Source of the DNA: a virus
Virus record (IMG/VR): IMGVR_UViG_3300042887_003321
Coordinates: 41,002 to 105,001 of that record
Direction: 5' to 3' (one strand)
Length of the DNA stretch: 64,000 nt
Part shown: positions 9,956 to 19,880 of the stretch, piece by piece
How the letters are laid out: every line of letters starts with the position of its first letter
Numbering within the stretch: the first letter of the stretch is position 1
Translations under genes and position numbers: made by a program
The notes under the pieces: generated by a model
What the model saw: the letters and a program-made list of their open reading frames with translations, nothing else
What the model was told of the DNA's origin: nothing
Database searches by the model: none

Positions 9956-10896
9956 TTTCTCCTAAACATTTTATACTCCACTAAACTTAACAAATTCAAT
10001 TCAGGTGTATTGTATATTTTTGTGTTTATCTTATCGTAACCTAATTCAGATGCGTCCTCCGAACCCAACTGAACTAAGTGAACTTTAATCCCCCAACCCA
10101 TTAGTTTTTCGCATAGTTGGATAGAGTTATTAATAGCATCGGAATCTAAGCAAACATAGATACGGGACACTTTTTTATCTAAAATTTTCTTTTCTAATTT
10201 AGGTGGAATGGTTTTACCAAAAATAGGAATTGCGTTTCTACGAATTGCGATTGCATCAAAAACACCCTCACAAATAACAATTGGTTCATTCCAATTCACA
10301 TACAAATCAAACCCAATAATATCTTTGGATACTTTTGGATTTTTATGCTTTTGTGGTGTATCATAAAAAGCCCTACTAACAAAGTAATTTAACATACCAT
10401 CTGAATCGTATGAGGGAATAATAATTTTATTACTATATTCACCCTCAACACAATACCCCATTCCATACTTAACAATATCACCAGGTCGGATTCCCCTACC
10501 TAAAATGTAATTTAAGGCGTGCGAATAAATAACGGACTTGGATGATTCCCAAAGAGGAGTAAACTCTTTTGGTAGTTGAACAAATGTTTGTTGTTGTGTT
10601 AATTGTTCAGTCGGTTGTGTGTATTTTCCAATGTTTCTGAAAATAGAATTGTATTCATCCCATATTTGCGAAGATACATTTAGTTTTTTAAAGAGAGAAC
10701 GAATCGTTTTTCCCTTTTCATCCGATATCCAACAATGCCAAGGGTTATCACCAGCAGCCGTTGTTTTTATGTTTATTTCAAGCTTTGGTTTGTAATGTTC
10801 GGCAAATGGTGAATAAAAAGCATAGTTATCCCCAGTGGTTTTTTTACTTTTACCCAAAACCCGTTCTAATAACTCAATCAATCTTTCTTCTACCAT
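9952..10896 (-). CDS. DnaG-like DNA primase
   Basis: The 314-residue protein has an N-terminal region resembling a CHC2 zinc-binding domain (SPFAEHYKPKLEINI ... WHCW, residues 29-56), although the usual four zinc ligands are not all present. A TOPRIM domain follows, with E210 in ICEGVFDAIAI and D251/D253 in VCLDSDA. The length and layout resemble T4 gp61. It makes RNA primers for lagging-strand synthesis with the replicative helicase, which is not in this window. It overlaps the start of the Mre11-Rad50 gene by 4 bases, so they are translationally coupled. Confidence 0.85.
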   Translation of the reverse strand: MVEERLIELLERVLGKSKKTTGDNYAFYSPFAEHYKPKLEINIKTTAAGDNPWHCWISDEKGKTIRSLFKKLNVSSQIWDEYNSIFRNIGKYTQPTEQLTQQQTFVQLPKEFTPLWESSKSVIYSHALNYILGRGIRPGDIVKYGMGYCVEGEYSNKIIIPSYDSDGMLNYFVSRAFYDTPQKHKNPKVSKDIIGFDLYVNWNEPIVICEGVFDAIAIRRNAIPIFGKTIPPKLEKKILDKKVSRIYVCLDSDAINNSIQLCEKLMGWGIKVHLVQLGSEDASELGYDKINTKIYNTPELNLLSLVEYKMFRRK

Positions 10897-11488
10897 TTCT
10901 TAAATCGTAAGTATAAATATACTTTGGTAAGTTAGTAATTATTTTTACATTCTCATCACCCGCTTTGTATCTCCTATTTATTTCAACCCCATAAGGTCTA
11001 TCCAACATAGAAAGGGTTCTAATGTGAAATGATTTACCATCCACCTCCAATGATTTTGATGGAGATGTTTCACCTAAATAATTAAAATTAGAAGCACGAT
11101 AGATAACCCCCTTATGCCCCTGATTTTGGTCTGCGTAACTTATTATATATTCCCAATCGGTATTTTTTTGTAACCACTTGATTGTTTTAGATATAAAATA
11201 GGATTCAGCGTTTTTTGGTGTATCATCTACCAAACACAACCTCCGTAACTCCAAAACCTTATCGGGACGGGATGGGTGATATGTCTGCCCAGCAGATGGA
11301 CCTGCGGGGCGTGTGTAAATACAAACCCCAATTATTTGGGGCATACCAAAATTTCCTTCCCTAAGTAGAATAAATGCGTGTTTTGTTTGTATATTTACAT
11401 AATCAGAGTAGTGCCACTTTTTCAAAAAGGCACGAATGTTCTCATTAAATGTAGTATGTTCTACTGTGTATGTTTTTACTAAACCCAT
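10874..11488 (-). CDS. Mom-like DNA-modification protein (GNAT fold)
   Basis: The 204-residue protein has the pattern ELRRLCLVDDTPKNAESYF (about 105-125), then SKTIKWLQKN, then a YADQNQGHKGVIYRASNF block. This order (LRRL-PKNAES-YAD..GH.G.IYRA.NF) is the signature of the phage Mu Mom family, which converts adenine to N6-methylcarbamoyl adenine and protects DNA from restriction. I chose the ATG at 11488 rather than one at 11497 because the promoter -7 box lies at 11494-11501; transcription would then begin at or next to the ATG. It overlaps the primase gene by 23 bases. Confidence 0.8.
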   Translation of the reverse strand: MGLVKTYTVEHTTFNENIRAFLKKWHYSDYVNIQTKHAFILLREGNFGMPQIIGVCIYTRPAGPSAGQTYHPSRPDKVLELRRLCLVDDTPKNAESYFISKTIKWLQKNTDWEYIISYADQNQGHKGVIYRASNFNYLGETSPSKSLEVDGKSFHIRTLSMLDRPYGVEINRRYKAGDENVKIITNLPKYIYTYDLRNGRRKID

Positions 11489-11493
11489 TCTAC

Positions 11494-11525
11494 ACAATAT
11501 ACAACATAAAAGTTAATTATCCAAA
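11494..11525 (-). promoter_or_regulatory. Bacteroidota-type promoter for the mom-like gene
   Basis: Minus strand: TTTGG (11521-11525), 19 bases, TATATTGT (11494-11501). The -7 box ends 6 bases before the ATG at 11488, which implies a leaderless or nearly leaderless transcript. Confidence 0.7.
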
Positions 11526-11936
11526 TAAAAATGTTTTGGGTTCTTCATTTACCCATTCTATTGGAACTTGCTTCGTAGCCCACTTAAAACCATTTTTATC
11601 TGCCCACATACCATATGTAGTTTTTGACCTTTTATTTAATTTTGCGTTTGGGTTCTGAAATACAATTCGTATATCCAAATCAGGCTTTTGGGCTTTTATT
11701 AGTAGATGTTTTTTTCTATCCTCTAAAGTAAACCTACCTTTTGTTTCTATGAAAATACCATTCGGTAATCTGAAATCAGGTTTGTATGTATGATTTGTTG
11801 CGGGTTTAGTGTATTGTATTTGGTGTTTTTCGTATTCACCATCAATACCTATTTGTTTTAATTCTTCCGAAACTTTATCCTCTAAACCCGAGCGATGCCC
11901 TTTGGTTCTTTGGATGTGACCCCAATTTTTTGGCAT
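11517..11936 (-). CDS. T7 endonuclease I-like Holliday-junction resolvase
   Basis: The 139-residue protein follows T7 gp3 almost motif for motif: RSGLEDKV (E19), NHTYKPDFRLPNGIFIETKG (D54, E64, K66) and DRKKHLLIKAQKPDLDIRIVF. The four catalytic residues of T7 endonuclease I (E20, D55, E65, K67) are therefore conserved at equivalent positions, and the length is close to T7 gp3 (149). The enzyme cuts branched DNA before packaging. T4-like phages normally use the unrelated endonuclease VII (gp49), so this is a non-homologous replacement. Confidence 0.92.
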   Translation of the reverse strand: MPKNWGHIQRTKGHRSGLEDKVSEELKQIGIDGEYEKHQIQYTKPATNHTYKPDFRLPNGIFIETKGRFTLEDRKKHLLIKAQKPDLDIRIVFQNPNAKLNKRSKTTYGMWADKNGFKWATKQVPIEWVNEEPKTFLFG

Positions 11937-11938
11937 AA

Positions 11939-12823
11939 TTAATCTATATCAAATTTTACATTTATAAATAAATCCGTAATTGTACTTTTCTTTAACGGAA
12001 CTCCCAACTTTGCAACAGCCATCATTTCTTCATCATCATTATATAACCCAATGGTTGTTATGTAAGGTGAAAATGTAGAAGAGGTTGTAAATCCAGCTCT
12101 CGTTCCATATGAGCCGCTGATAATTGATGTTGGGTGGATAGATACATTAAATTCATCTTTTCCAATATGACAAAGTAAGCTAACTTCTTCTATTGCTTTA
12201 GTTGCTTTATAGTTTACAGTAAACCCTTTATTGGATGTATAATCCCAATTACCATTACCCAAAAAGGTGTGTTGATTATTAGAACCAGTATTTGTCATAA
12301 CAATCAACCCCTGTTTATAAAAAACATAACCATATGTCGCAGATGATGAAACTATAGTTCCCCATTCATCTTCTACTTTTACATCCGTATAGTATCTATA
12401 ATTTGTAGTTGAGCCTGAATAGTTTGTTATGTTTACGGATGATGGTTTTATTTCAAACCCGTATCTATAAACAGGAATAGATAAAACTGATGCAGTATCA
12501 TATAATTTTATCCTAACATCATCTGCAAAGTACAATTGATTAAGGCTTTTCCATAAACTTTTTTGATAAACACCACTTAACCCATCGTATGTAGAACTTT
12601 GTGTTAAATCGGTGGATGTAAATTCAAACGCGCCACTAACAGCAGGTTTTATCGCTCTTAATGTGGATACTCCAAATGATGTATAATGGTTTGAATCCGT
12701 TACCTCATAGCTTTTATGGGTAATAAACTTACGTTCTTGTGAAAATAATTGGTCTATTCTTTTAAACCCAATACTAATAGTTTCGGAATCACCACCCCTT
12801 AATACAATTTTTTTTTCTGCCAT
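11939..12823 (-). CDS. Virion structural protein, paralog of 12837-13910
   Basis: The 294-residue protein ends with PYITTIGLYNDDEEMMAVAK followed by LGVPLKKSTITDLFINVKFD. Almost the same C-terminus closes the next gene upstream (357 residues), so the two are paralogs. Similar C-termini are known to me from T4-like marine phage structural proteins of unassigned function. No catalytic motif or membrane segment is visible. It lies 13 bases after its paralog and 2 bases before the endonuclease I gene. Confidence 0.75.
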   Translation of the reverse strand: MAEKKIVLRGGDSETISIGFKRIDQLFSQERKFITHKSYEVTDSNHYTSFGVSTLRAIKPAVSGAFEFTSTDLTQSSTYDGLSGVYQKSLWKSLNQLYFADDVRIKLYDTASVLSIPVYRYGFEIKPSSVNITNYSGSTTNYRYYTDVKVEDEWGTIVSSSATYGYVFYKQGLIVMTNTGSNNQHTFLGNGNWDYTSNKGFTVNYKATKAIEEVSLLCHIGKDEFNVSIHPTSIISGSYGTRAGFTTSSTFSPYITTIGLYNDDEEMMAVAKLGVPLKKSTITDLFINVKFDID

Positions 12824-12836
12824 TAATCATTACGAT

Positions 12837-13910
12837 TTAAAAATCTAATTTTACTTTTAAAAGAATCTCATTAGCAAACGATTTCAAAATAGGTTGCGAT
12901 AGTTTTGCAACTGCTAATAATTCATTTGGGTCATTATATAATCCAATTGTAGTAATATATGATTTTGGGTCACTAACAAATGTTGGTTGAGATAATGTGT
13001 AAACACCATTTGCCGAAGATGTTACATAAGATGGGTTGTTACTAAAGTTAAACTTACTGTTTCTAACTCTTAAAAAGTAATAAGTAGATTTAACTTCTTC
13101 TTCATTTCTGGCTTTAAATGCGTTATTGGTTGAATCAACTGCCGCTGACCTACTAATAGCAGAAAATAACTTAAATGAGTTGTTCCCATTTGCATTTGAT
13201 GCAGTTGCGGTAGTCATTGATGCGGATACATCTAATGCGGTACCTGATAATACAATTACACCTCGTTGTGGGTAAACACGCCCATAAGTTAAAGTAGTAG
13301 AAGGAACACTTACACCAGATGATAATGAACCTGAAACAACATTATAGTATTCTTGTTCAGCGGAATTTAATTGTGCTGTATCATCGGAATCATCTATTAA
13401 TTTTATTTGCTTACCAGAACCACTCAATGTCAATTCCCAGTTTCCTCTATCTAATTTATCCTTTAATCTACTTCTTTTGAAATTGATAACATAAATTGAG
13501 TTTTCTTCACCCACACCTGTGAAATTGAATTTTGTGGTTGATGATGGTAAAAGTGTTTGTTGATATTGTGCATAAATTGCACGAGATGGTGAATCGGCAA
13601 ATCCAATACCCGCAGCAGTAGAACCAATAGAACCACTACCCAAAGCATGTCCATAGGCTACTGAAAACTGAACTTCTCTTGTTGAATCACTACCAACTTT
13701 ATCGTAAACATCATAATAATATTGACCCGATGAAGCGCTTTGTGCGGATGATGTAAAGAATGTAGCCAATGATGCGGCATTACCGCTAAATAAACCACGT
13801 GTTATTCTTTGTGAACTAGATGCGGTATCATCGGTTGTTATTCGTTCAAATGTAAAAAGCGAACTTATTGGGACCACCCCACTTCCCAATTGTATTGTTT
13901 TAGTTGCCAT
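12837..13910 (-). CDS. Virion structural protein, paralog of 11939-12823
   Basis: The 357-residue protein starts MATKTIQLGSGVVPISSLFT and is rich in Ser, Thr, Ala and Gly. Its C-terminus (YITTIGLYNDPNELLAVAKL ... LLKVKLDF) matches the downstream paralog. The shared C-terminal block probably forms a docking domain on the tail or neck, while the N-terminal parts differ. It sits between a 200-residue structural gene and its paralog, all in one late operon. Function beyond a structural role is not assignable. Confidence 0.75.
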   Translation of the reverse strand: MATKTIQLGSGVVPISSLFTFERITTDDTASSSQRITRGLFSGNAASLATFFTSSAQSASSGQYYYDVYDKVGSDSTREVQFSVAYGHALGSGSIGSTAAGIGFADSPSRAIYAQYQQTLLPSSTTKFNFTGVGEENSIYVINFKRSRLKDKLDRGNWELTLSGSGKQIKLIDDSDDTAQLNSAEQEYYNVVSGSLSSGVSVPSTTLTYGRVYPQRGVIVLSGTALDVSASMTTATASNANGNNSFKLFSAISRSAAVDSTNNAFKARNEEEVKSTYYFLRVRNSKFNFSNNPSYVTSSANGVYTLSQPTFVSDPKSYITTIGLYNDPNELLAVAKLSQPILKSFANEILLKVKLDF

Positions 13911-13936
13911 CTATTTTATTCCTATTTTTTTATGTA

Positions 13937-14539
13937 TTAAAAACCTCTTACTGTTGTAGCTTGTGTTGTTGTAGTGGTTACATTAGGTGTAACTGTTACA
14001 TTGATATCTACTCTACCGCCAGTTGTATTACCAACCACAATTATTTTTGTAGATTGGGTTATTTCGGGAACTAACCCGGTTGTAGCCTCAAATTCAAAAG
14101 TGTTAGCATTGATTACATTGATTGTTCCCAATCTATCATCCAAAAGAGTTACAGTATATTGTTGTGTAGTATCACTAATTTTAAATATAACAGAACCAGC
14201 GCCCGTAGGTAACACACTTCGTTGCGGAACACTAATACTTGCAGGAGTAACAGAGAAAATTGGAACTGATGTTGTGTTTTTAGGTAAGGTTAATAATTTA
14301 TACCTTAAAGCAAAATTTTCATCGGTAATAGCCTCTAAAACAGGCATATTTTCAATTATTTCACCATAATAATCTGAACCTAATGAGTGTGCTGTGTTCC
14401 AAAGTGTGTAATCCACCTCATCATCACCCAAAGCAAATTGAGTAATTTCAAAGTTACCACGACCTGATGCTAAATACTCTCTGCCTTTTTTGGTTAAAAT
14501 AGCATCAACTGTAACAGATGTATTATCTAAATATCCCAT
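13937..14539 (-). CDS. Virion structural protein
   Basis: The 200-residue protein starts MGYLDNTSVTVDAILTKKGR and contains EYLASGRGNFEITQFALGDDEVDYTLWN (residues 22-49). That N-terminal block (LTKKGRE.LA.G.G.F.IT.FALGDDEIDY) recurs in structural proteins of T4-like phages and may be a tail or baseplate module. The C-terminal third is a Thr/Val-rich beta region ending in a TTTTTQATT run. The exact role is unknown. Confidence 0.7.
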   Translation of the reverse strand: MGYLDNTSVTVDAILTKKGREYLASGRGNFEITQFALGDDEVDYTLWNTAHSLGSDYYGEIIENMPVLEAITDENFALRYKLLTLPKNTTSVPIFSVTPASISVPQRSVLPTGAGSVIFKISDTTQQYTVTLLDDRLGTINVINANTFEFEATTGLVPEITQSTKIIVVGNTTGGRVDINVTVTPNVTTTTTQATTVRGF

Positions 14540-14589
14540 ATAATTTCCTAATTTTGTTTCTTATAAATATAGATTTTTAAAATTAAATT

Positions 14590-17500
14590 TTAAACCCGTA
14601 ATCGTCCCGACGAAGCTGCCCCACTTCCAATTCGAGGAGATGTTGTTGGTGTTGATACTATTGTATCTTGAACGGATACATTTTGAGGTGCGACTCTTAA
14701 TACAAATGGGTCTGCTACAAATGTTTCAACGCTTGGTAAACCATCAATTGATGTAACACCACTATTACAACCATTAAATCTCAAATTTGCTAAACTTAAT
14801 GGTAATTCATCGGTTTGTGTTGCTACAGGTGTTAATGATGATGAATAGAATTTACCCAATGAAGCAGAGAGAGATGATGAATAAAAATAATTAACTATGC
14901 TGGCATATGGTGAGAGTCTTTGACCCATAATAGAACTCGTTGGATTGTATTGCCATTGCGGGTTACTAACATTTGTGTATAACCCCGTACTCCCACTTAA
15001 AATTGGGTAGGTATATTTGTAAATTGAACTCTCATGATAATCTTTTGTATCCACTGTAGCCAAGTAATCATTTTTTGTGGCCGTTACACTTTCGGGTAAC
15101 ATAGATATTGTAGTTAAATAATCCACTCTACTATAAGACCATTTATCACCCCGCTTGTATTTGTTTCTTTCCAAAATATGCGGTTCTAACAATACACCAC
15201 CAACATACTCACTTCTCGCAGGTATTAATTGTTTTACTTGTTGGAATATGCTATGGTCATACAATGATAACATATCCAATAAAAGTCCAATCGCAGTTCC
15301 ACGCTTTTGAGCAGAACCAGAGGGGGCTGTTAAATTAACATACTTTTGAAAATATACATTTGCCCTATATCTTAATTTAGAATAATCTTCATTGAATCTA
15401 TCGTCCGGGTCGCCAATTAAATCATCAACTTCAAAGTATCCTTCTGAATTGTATATATCATTATTTACAACATCCGTTGGTGAGAAATACAATCCAACTA
15501 AATTTGAATCGGTTTGGGTATAATCATATTGAGATACTTCAGCGGTTTTTTCAACATCCAATGAACCACTTAAAACTGAAGATTCTATTCTTACTTTATT
15601 GTTATTTAGGTTTAACGCGCCCACCGATGGAACTCTTATAAATTGAGTATCCACTTCACCAACCAAATCGGCCGATGTGTGGTTTGGTAATGATGCGGTT
15701 AATGGTGCTCCACCCAATGTGGTTTTGAAAAATTGGTTTGGGTGAGATGATGAAATAGCTGTTGATATGGTATTAAACCCACTATCAGGAAATATTCTAT
15801 AAACCAAATCGGTATATGATGATATACTATTTAAATCAGTTGTGTTATCATCCGAAAAATACGCTTCAGTATTCAATGCGTGCTCTTTGAATATTTCTTC
15901 AGAAAGGGATGATGAATAATATCTAATCTCTTGAATTGATGCAGTTGATGAATAGTTACCAACACCATCACCAACAATGAATTGAGTTGAACTACCAAGT
16001 ATACTATTTGGTGCGGAACTTTGAGCGGATAATGAAGATAGGATATTTCCAAAATCATCTTTGAATGCCGCTCTAATTGTGGTTGAACTACCAGATATAA
16101 TACCAAACGCACCATCTCTTGCTACTAAGTAGCTCATATAAGATGAACTCATAACTGTTGTAGAACCTGTCTTTGCCAATATCCTAGCTTGTCCGCCTGA
16201 ATAATTCCATTCAAAGTTTAAATCAGTTCCACCCCCCGTTAATCTACCAATAGTAAAATCACCCAATGGCATTTTACCAATTACCTCAATGGTGTTTGGC
16301 CTACTACCATTAATAGTTCCAAAAGGGTTTCTTATTGGTTTAGAATCCGTTGTTTCTACTTTATAGATAAATCTTTCATCTTCGTATTTGTTTGGTGAAT
16401 CAACGATTGTAGGCCCGCCGTATTCTCTTATTTTTAAAAATGTTTCAGGTATACCATAACAAGCCAAAAGGGCTTTGATTGAACGAGGCGTACCTTTTGA
16501 TTTATAGATATATGGTAAGTTGTTCAATACCCTACGCCAAACTTCGGCTCGTATTTTTTCTTTTGATTTAGTTTCTAATCCACCAGTTGTTACTGACCTG
16601 TTTCCCAATGAATCAGTTCCTAAAACATACTCCCAAAGGTTTGATTCACCCCAACCATTGGATAAATTCCACCCCATTGATTTTGCTACATCGTACAACA
16701 AATCATCCGACATACCATCTTCAGGATGCTCTTCTCTTTTATTTACATCTGTCAGCCCTTTTGTATAAGTCCACAAAATATCAAAATGATGTCCTATCAT
16801 ATTAATGAATAATATGTAATCTTCATTAAGCGGGTCTTCTCTTAAAGCAAATGGGATTAGGTTAATTAAAGCTGATTGGTTTTGTGCATCATAAAGTGAT
16901 GCCGAACTATAGACACCTTCATACCAACTTTCGGCTTGAGAGCTTGTTGTTGCATAAAATACTGTTGGATATGATGATATTTTTGGATATGGTACAATTG
17001 GATTATCAGTTGTTGAGTAATGGGTATATAAAGAACCTGTTACTTTGTTATACATCCATTGTTCAAAACCATCAAACCCACCAATTAAGGTGTCTCTTCG
17101 TGTGATTGATTGTGATATGTTTGTAAGAGCGTGCGAACCTGAAACCTGTTGTAGGGTTGCTATTCTACTATTATACCCCTCAATTGTTTGTAATTTACTA
17201 AAGAAATTATCAACTCTTTCAGTTGCGGATGAATAGTGAACAAAGTTACTAAAATCAGAATAATCAATGTTTAATTTTATATTTCCAAACGAACCGCTAA
17301 AATATTTATCTATAATTTGCTGAGAGGTAGATAGGTTTGCATCTAACAAATCGTTCCATGCTTTAAAATCAGTACCATCTGATTTACCATACTTATCCAA
17401 CTCAATATTAAAATTCGGCTCTAAAAGTTGTTTTGATGTAATCTCATCTAACTGATTATACGATACTATTTTTTCTATATACGATTTTTGCAATCTACCA

Positions 17501-18552
17501 TCAATTGATAAACTTTGCCCAACAGTCACACCACCATCTAAAGGTGATACTAATTTTATGTATAAATCAGTAATATCTACTAATGAACCATTAAGTTGAT
17601 TTTGTAATCTAACATTTGTAAAGTTTACACCACTTATGGGTGTGGTTGATGTAGTATCAGTTTGCGCTGGTATATATACACCCGTTCTAGTGTTGGGTGG
17701 TTGTGTACCACCATTCCATAAATAAAATGGTGCTTCTAAAAGATATGATGGAAATGCTGATGTATAACCAATTGTAAAATCGGTTTCAGTATATTTTTCT
17801 TGAACCCATTGTGGTTGGTTATTTTCATTCAGTTCTAATTTAAAGAAAGCCAGTCTTCCTGTAGTAGTGGTTTGGTTACTTGTAAAAAATTCTCTGAATA
17901 AAACACCTCTATTTGATTCTGGAAAGTTTGTAGGTTTCCATATCGTAGATTGATTATTATAATTGCCTGTTGGTAATGAAATTGGTGTAATTCCCTCACC
18001 AACAAAATTTATATAAGATATATCGGAAATAGTATCATTCCCAAAATTTAATAAAAACTCAGGCTTATTATCTACAAATAAAGAACTGGTGTTAAAATTA
18101 AACTCTTGAATACTTTTAATTAATTGTAAATTAAAATTATTTGGATTCTCGATTCGTACTTCAGTTCTATCCGAAGATATTTCCGATATTGTTAAGTCGT
18201 ACCTCGTAGGTGATTCAATTTCAGTAGAGCCTGCAAAATTATATATAGGATTATATACCATTGTATATATCCCACTATCATAACCAAGTTGTCTTAAATC
18301 ACTTTCAGGAGAAAATCCAAATTTTGTTTTTTGGTTTTGAATGAAAATTCTTTTATACGATGATTTTACTAAATTATTTTCAGAATCGTATATGTGTAAT
18401 TCTAATAACGCAGGTCTAGATTTTATGGATATATCAGAATTTGATAGAGAGCCTGACTGAAATGTGTATCTATCTAATTCGGTAAAGGTTTCTCCATACA
18501 CAGGCTCTGTGCTTAGTACATCGGTTATATTTGTAAATCTATCTAATGACAT
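14590..18552 (-). CDS. Large tail/baseplate protein with LamG-like insert
   Basis: The 1320-residue protein is the largest virion gene here. Around residues 600-690 it contains DDLLYDVAKSMGWNLSNGWG and RAEVWRRVLNNLPYIYKSKG plus TPRSIKALLACYGIP, a pattern seen in tail protein I (P2 gpI-like) and related baseplate proteins of large phages. A LamG-like beta-sandwich region follows (about 740-890). The protein may combine wedge and fibre-attachment roles. The preceding genes encode the gp6-like wedge, so a baseplate-periphery location is inferred. No enzyme motif is seen. Confidence 0.8.
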   Translation of the reverse strand: MSLDRFTNITDVLSTEPVYGETFTELDRYTFQSGSLSNSDISIKSRPALLELHIYDSENNLVKSSYKRIFIQNQKTKFGFSPESDLRQLGYDSGIYTMVYNPIYNFAGSTEIESPTRYDLTISEISSDRTEVRIENPNNFNLQLIKSIQEFNFNTSSLFVDNKPEFLLNFGNDTISDISYINFVGEGITPISLPTGNYNNQSTIWKPTNFPESNRGVLFREFFTSNQTTTTGRLAFFKLELNENNQPQWVQEKYTETDFTIGYTSAFPSYLLEAPFYLWNGGTQPPNTRTGVYIPAQTDTTSTTPISGVNFTNVRLQNQLNGSLVDITDLYIKLVSPLDGGVTVGQSLSIDGRLQKSYIEKIVSYNQLDEITSKQLLEPNFNIELDKYGKSDGTDFKAWNDLLDANLSTSQQIIDKYFSGSFGNIKLNIDYSDFSNFVHYSSATERVDNFFSKLQTIEGYNSRIATLQQVSGSHALTNISQSITRRDTLIGGFDGFEQWMYNKVTGSLYTHYSTTDNPIVPYPKISSYPTVFYATTSSQAESWYEGVYSSASLYDAQNQSALINLIPFALREDPLNEDYILFINMIGHHFDILWTYTKGLTDVNKREEHPEDGMSDDLLYDVAKSMGWNLSNGWGESNLWEYVLGTDSLGNRSVTTGGLETKSKEKIRAEVWRRVLNNLPYIYKSKGTPRSIKALLACYGIPETFLKIREYGGPTIVDSPNKYEDERFIYKVETTDSKPIRNPFGTINGSRPNTIEVIGKMPLGDFTIGRLTGGGTDLNFEWNYSGGQARILAKTGSTTVMSSSYMSYLVARDGAFGIISGSSTTIRAAFKDDFGNILSSLSAQSSAPNSILGSSTQFIVGDGVGNYSSTASIQEIRYYSSSLSEEIFKEHALNTEAYFSDDNTTDLNSISSYTDLVYRIFPDSGFNTISTAISSSHPNQFFKTTLGGAPLTASLPNHTSADLVGEVDTQFIRVPSVGALNLNNNKVRIESSVLSGSLDVEKTAEVSQYDYTQTDSNLVGLYFSPTDVVNNDIYNSEGYFEVDDLIGDPDDRFNEDYSKLRYRANVYFQKYVNLTAPSGSAQKRGTAIGLLLDMLSLYDHSIFQQVKQLIPARSEYVGGVLLEPHILERNKYKRGDKWSYSRVDYLTTISMLPESVTATKNDYLATVDTKDYHESSIYKYTYPILSGSTGLYTNVSNPQWQYNPTSSIMGQRLSPYASIVNYFYSSSLSASLGKFYSSSLTPVATQTDELPLSLANLRFNGCNSGVTSIDGLPSVETFVADPFVLRVAPQNVSVQDTIVSTPTTSPRIGSGAASSGRLRV

Positions 18553-18558
18553 ACTATT

Positions 18559-18777
18559 TTATATTACGAACCTATTAACATCGTTACTGTAACCGATTAT
18601 GGTTGGTGCTTCAATTTCTAACTCAGTTATTTCGGCACTCTGATTTATATAAAAAGATTGCGATGTAAATAATTTTACATTTTTTTCCAACGCAATTACA
18701 CCATAAGTATCAGTTGAATTAACAATCTCATACGATAGTATTCTTCCCTGTCTATTTCTTTTTATTTCTCTTTCCAT
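18559..18777 (-). CDS. Small protein of baseplate operon
   Basis: The 72-residue protein starts MEREIKRNRQGRILSYEIVN. Its ATG overlaps the stop of the upstream gene (TAATG), and it lies 6 bases before the 1320-residue gene, so it is certainly part of the operon. The composition is beta-rich with no recognisable motif. It may be a minor baseplate or assembly protein. Confidence 0.6.
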   Translation of the reverse strand: MEREIKRNRQGRILSYEIVNSTDTYGVIALEKNVKLFTSQSFYINQSAEITELEIEAPTIIGYSNDVNRFVI

Positions 18778-19871
18778 TATCTAATCACCTTAAAGTAATA
18801 TTCATTATCGTAATATTTTTCAAGCCCATCAGAATCAACTCTGAATACAAATCTATAATACCTTTCAGGTTGTAGTGTATTAAACCACATATCAAAATAG
18901 TTTCCATTTGAATCACATTCTATCTTTGTATAAGTAGTGTTAAATGGTATAATTTCTAAATTAGTTTCAACATCTCTAACCGACCAATATGATGATGTAG
19001 GTAAGTATTTAATGGTTGATAACGCCCCACTATTACTAAATGTTCTTTGCGGATATCGTTCCCTACCATACACTCTAACTCTATCCTTTGAATTTTGTTT
19101 GTATTCCGATTTAAGATTTTTGGTGTATATCAAAATATTTTCAACCGTTAGAGCTGATAACGAACCTGTCTGAAATTGCGAATCATCCCATCTAACTTCA
19201 AAAGTTGGTACATAAATCGTATGAGTTTCTGTTGAAAAGTATTTTGAAACTCCAAATTTAACCGAAGATGTTTCATCGGTATTAGACCTTTTAATGATAA
19301 ATCCGTTATTTGTTCTATTACCACTAAAGATATCATTTACATATTGAGTTACTTCAATGTTTATATCAGAAACATTTCTACTGAAAGATTGTGAGTAGGA
19401 TACACCACTAACAGATGATGTGAACCAAGTTCCACCACCCTGATTAACTGCCCAATATGAGCCTGAGTTTATAGGTGATGCTACACTCCAACTTACATTT
19501 GTACTTCTATAAACCCAATTTGAATCATTTTCATTATGAGGTGTATCGGGCAAAGAACCCAATCCTTCATTCCAACTTTGCGATATTGGGTAAACATAAA
19601 GGTTGTATTCGGATGGAATTTCTCTTTCATCCGATGAAATAAGATTTAAATAGTATTTTACACTTCCTGATATTACTCCACTTGCAACCGATTGAGATAT
19701 AGCAGATAAATCAAACTGAATTAATATTCTACTATTACCAATCAATGTGGTATCATCGGTATCAAAAAACTTACCTACCTCCAATACTTCATCTTTTCCA
19801 ACATTTTGAAATTTTCTTGTTGAATCTTCATATATGGTAGTATCTTTTTGAGGATATATTCTATAAATCAT
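18777..19871 (-). CDS. Virion structural protein, DNRLRE-like beta-sandwich
   Basis: The 364-residue protein starts MIYRIYPQKDTTIYEDSTRK and includes a RILIQFDLSAIS block and a NVDISINIEVTQYV-like strand. This order resembles DNRLRE/carbohydrate-binding-like domains, in which a phrase of the type D.TIYE.S.....G......VG.........R.LI.FDLS recurs. It lies between the gp6-like gene and the large baseplate protein, so a fibre-connecting or glycan-binding role is inferred. No catalytic residues were identified. Confidence 0.65.
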   Translation of the reverse strand: MIYRIYPQKDTTIYEDSTRKFQNVGKDEVLEVGKFFDTDDTTLIGNSRILIQFDLSAISQSVASGVISGSVKYYLNLISSDEREIPSEYNLYVYPISQSWNEGLGSLPDTPHNENDSNWVYRSTNVSWSVASPINSGSYWAVNQGGGTWFTSSVSGVSYSQSFSRNVSDINIEVTQYVNDIFSGNRTNNGFIIKRSNTDETSSVKFGVSKYFSTETHTIYVPTFEVRWDDSQFQTGSLSALTVENILIYTKNLKSEYKQNSKDRVRVYGRERYPQRTFSNSGALSTIKYLPTSSYWSVRDVETNLEIIPFNTTYTKIECDSNGNYFDMWFNTLQPERYYRFVFRVDSDGLEKYYDNEYYFKVIR

Positions 19872-19880
19872 TTATTTCTC

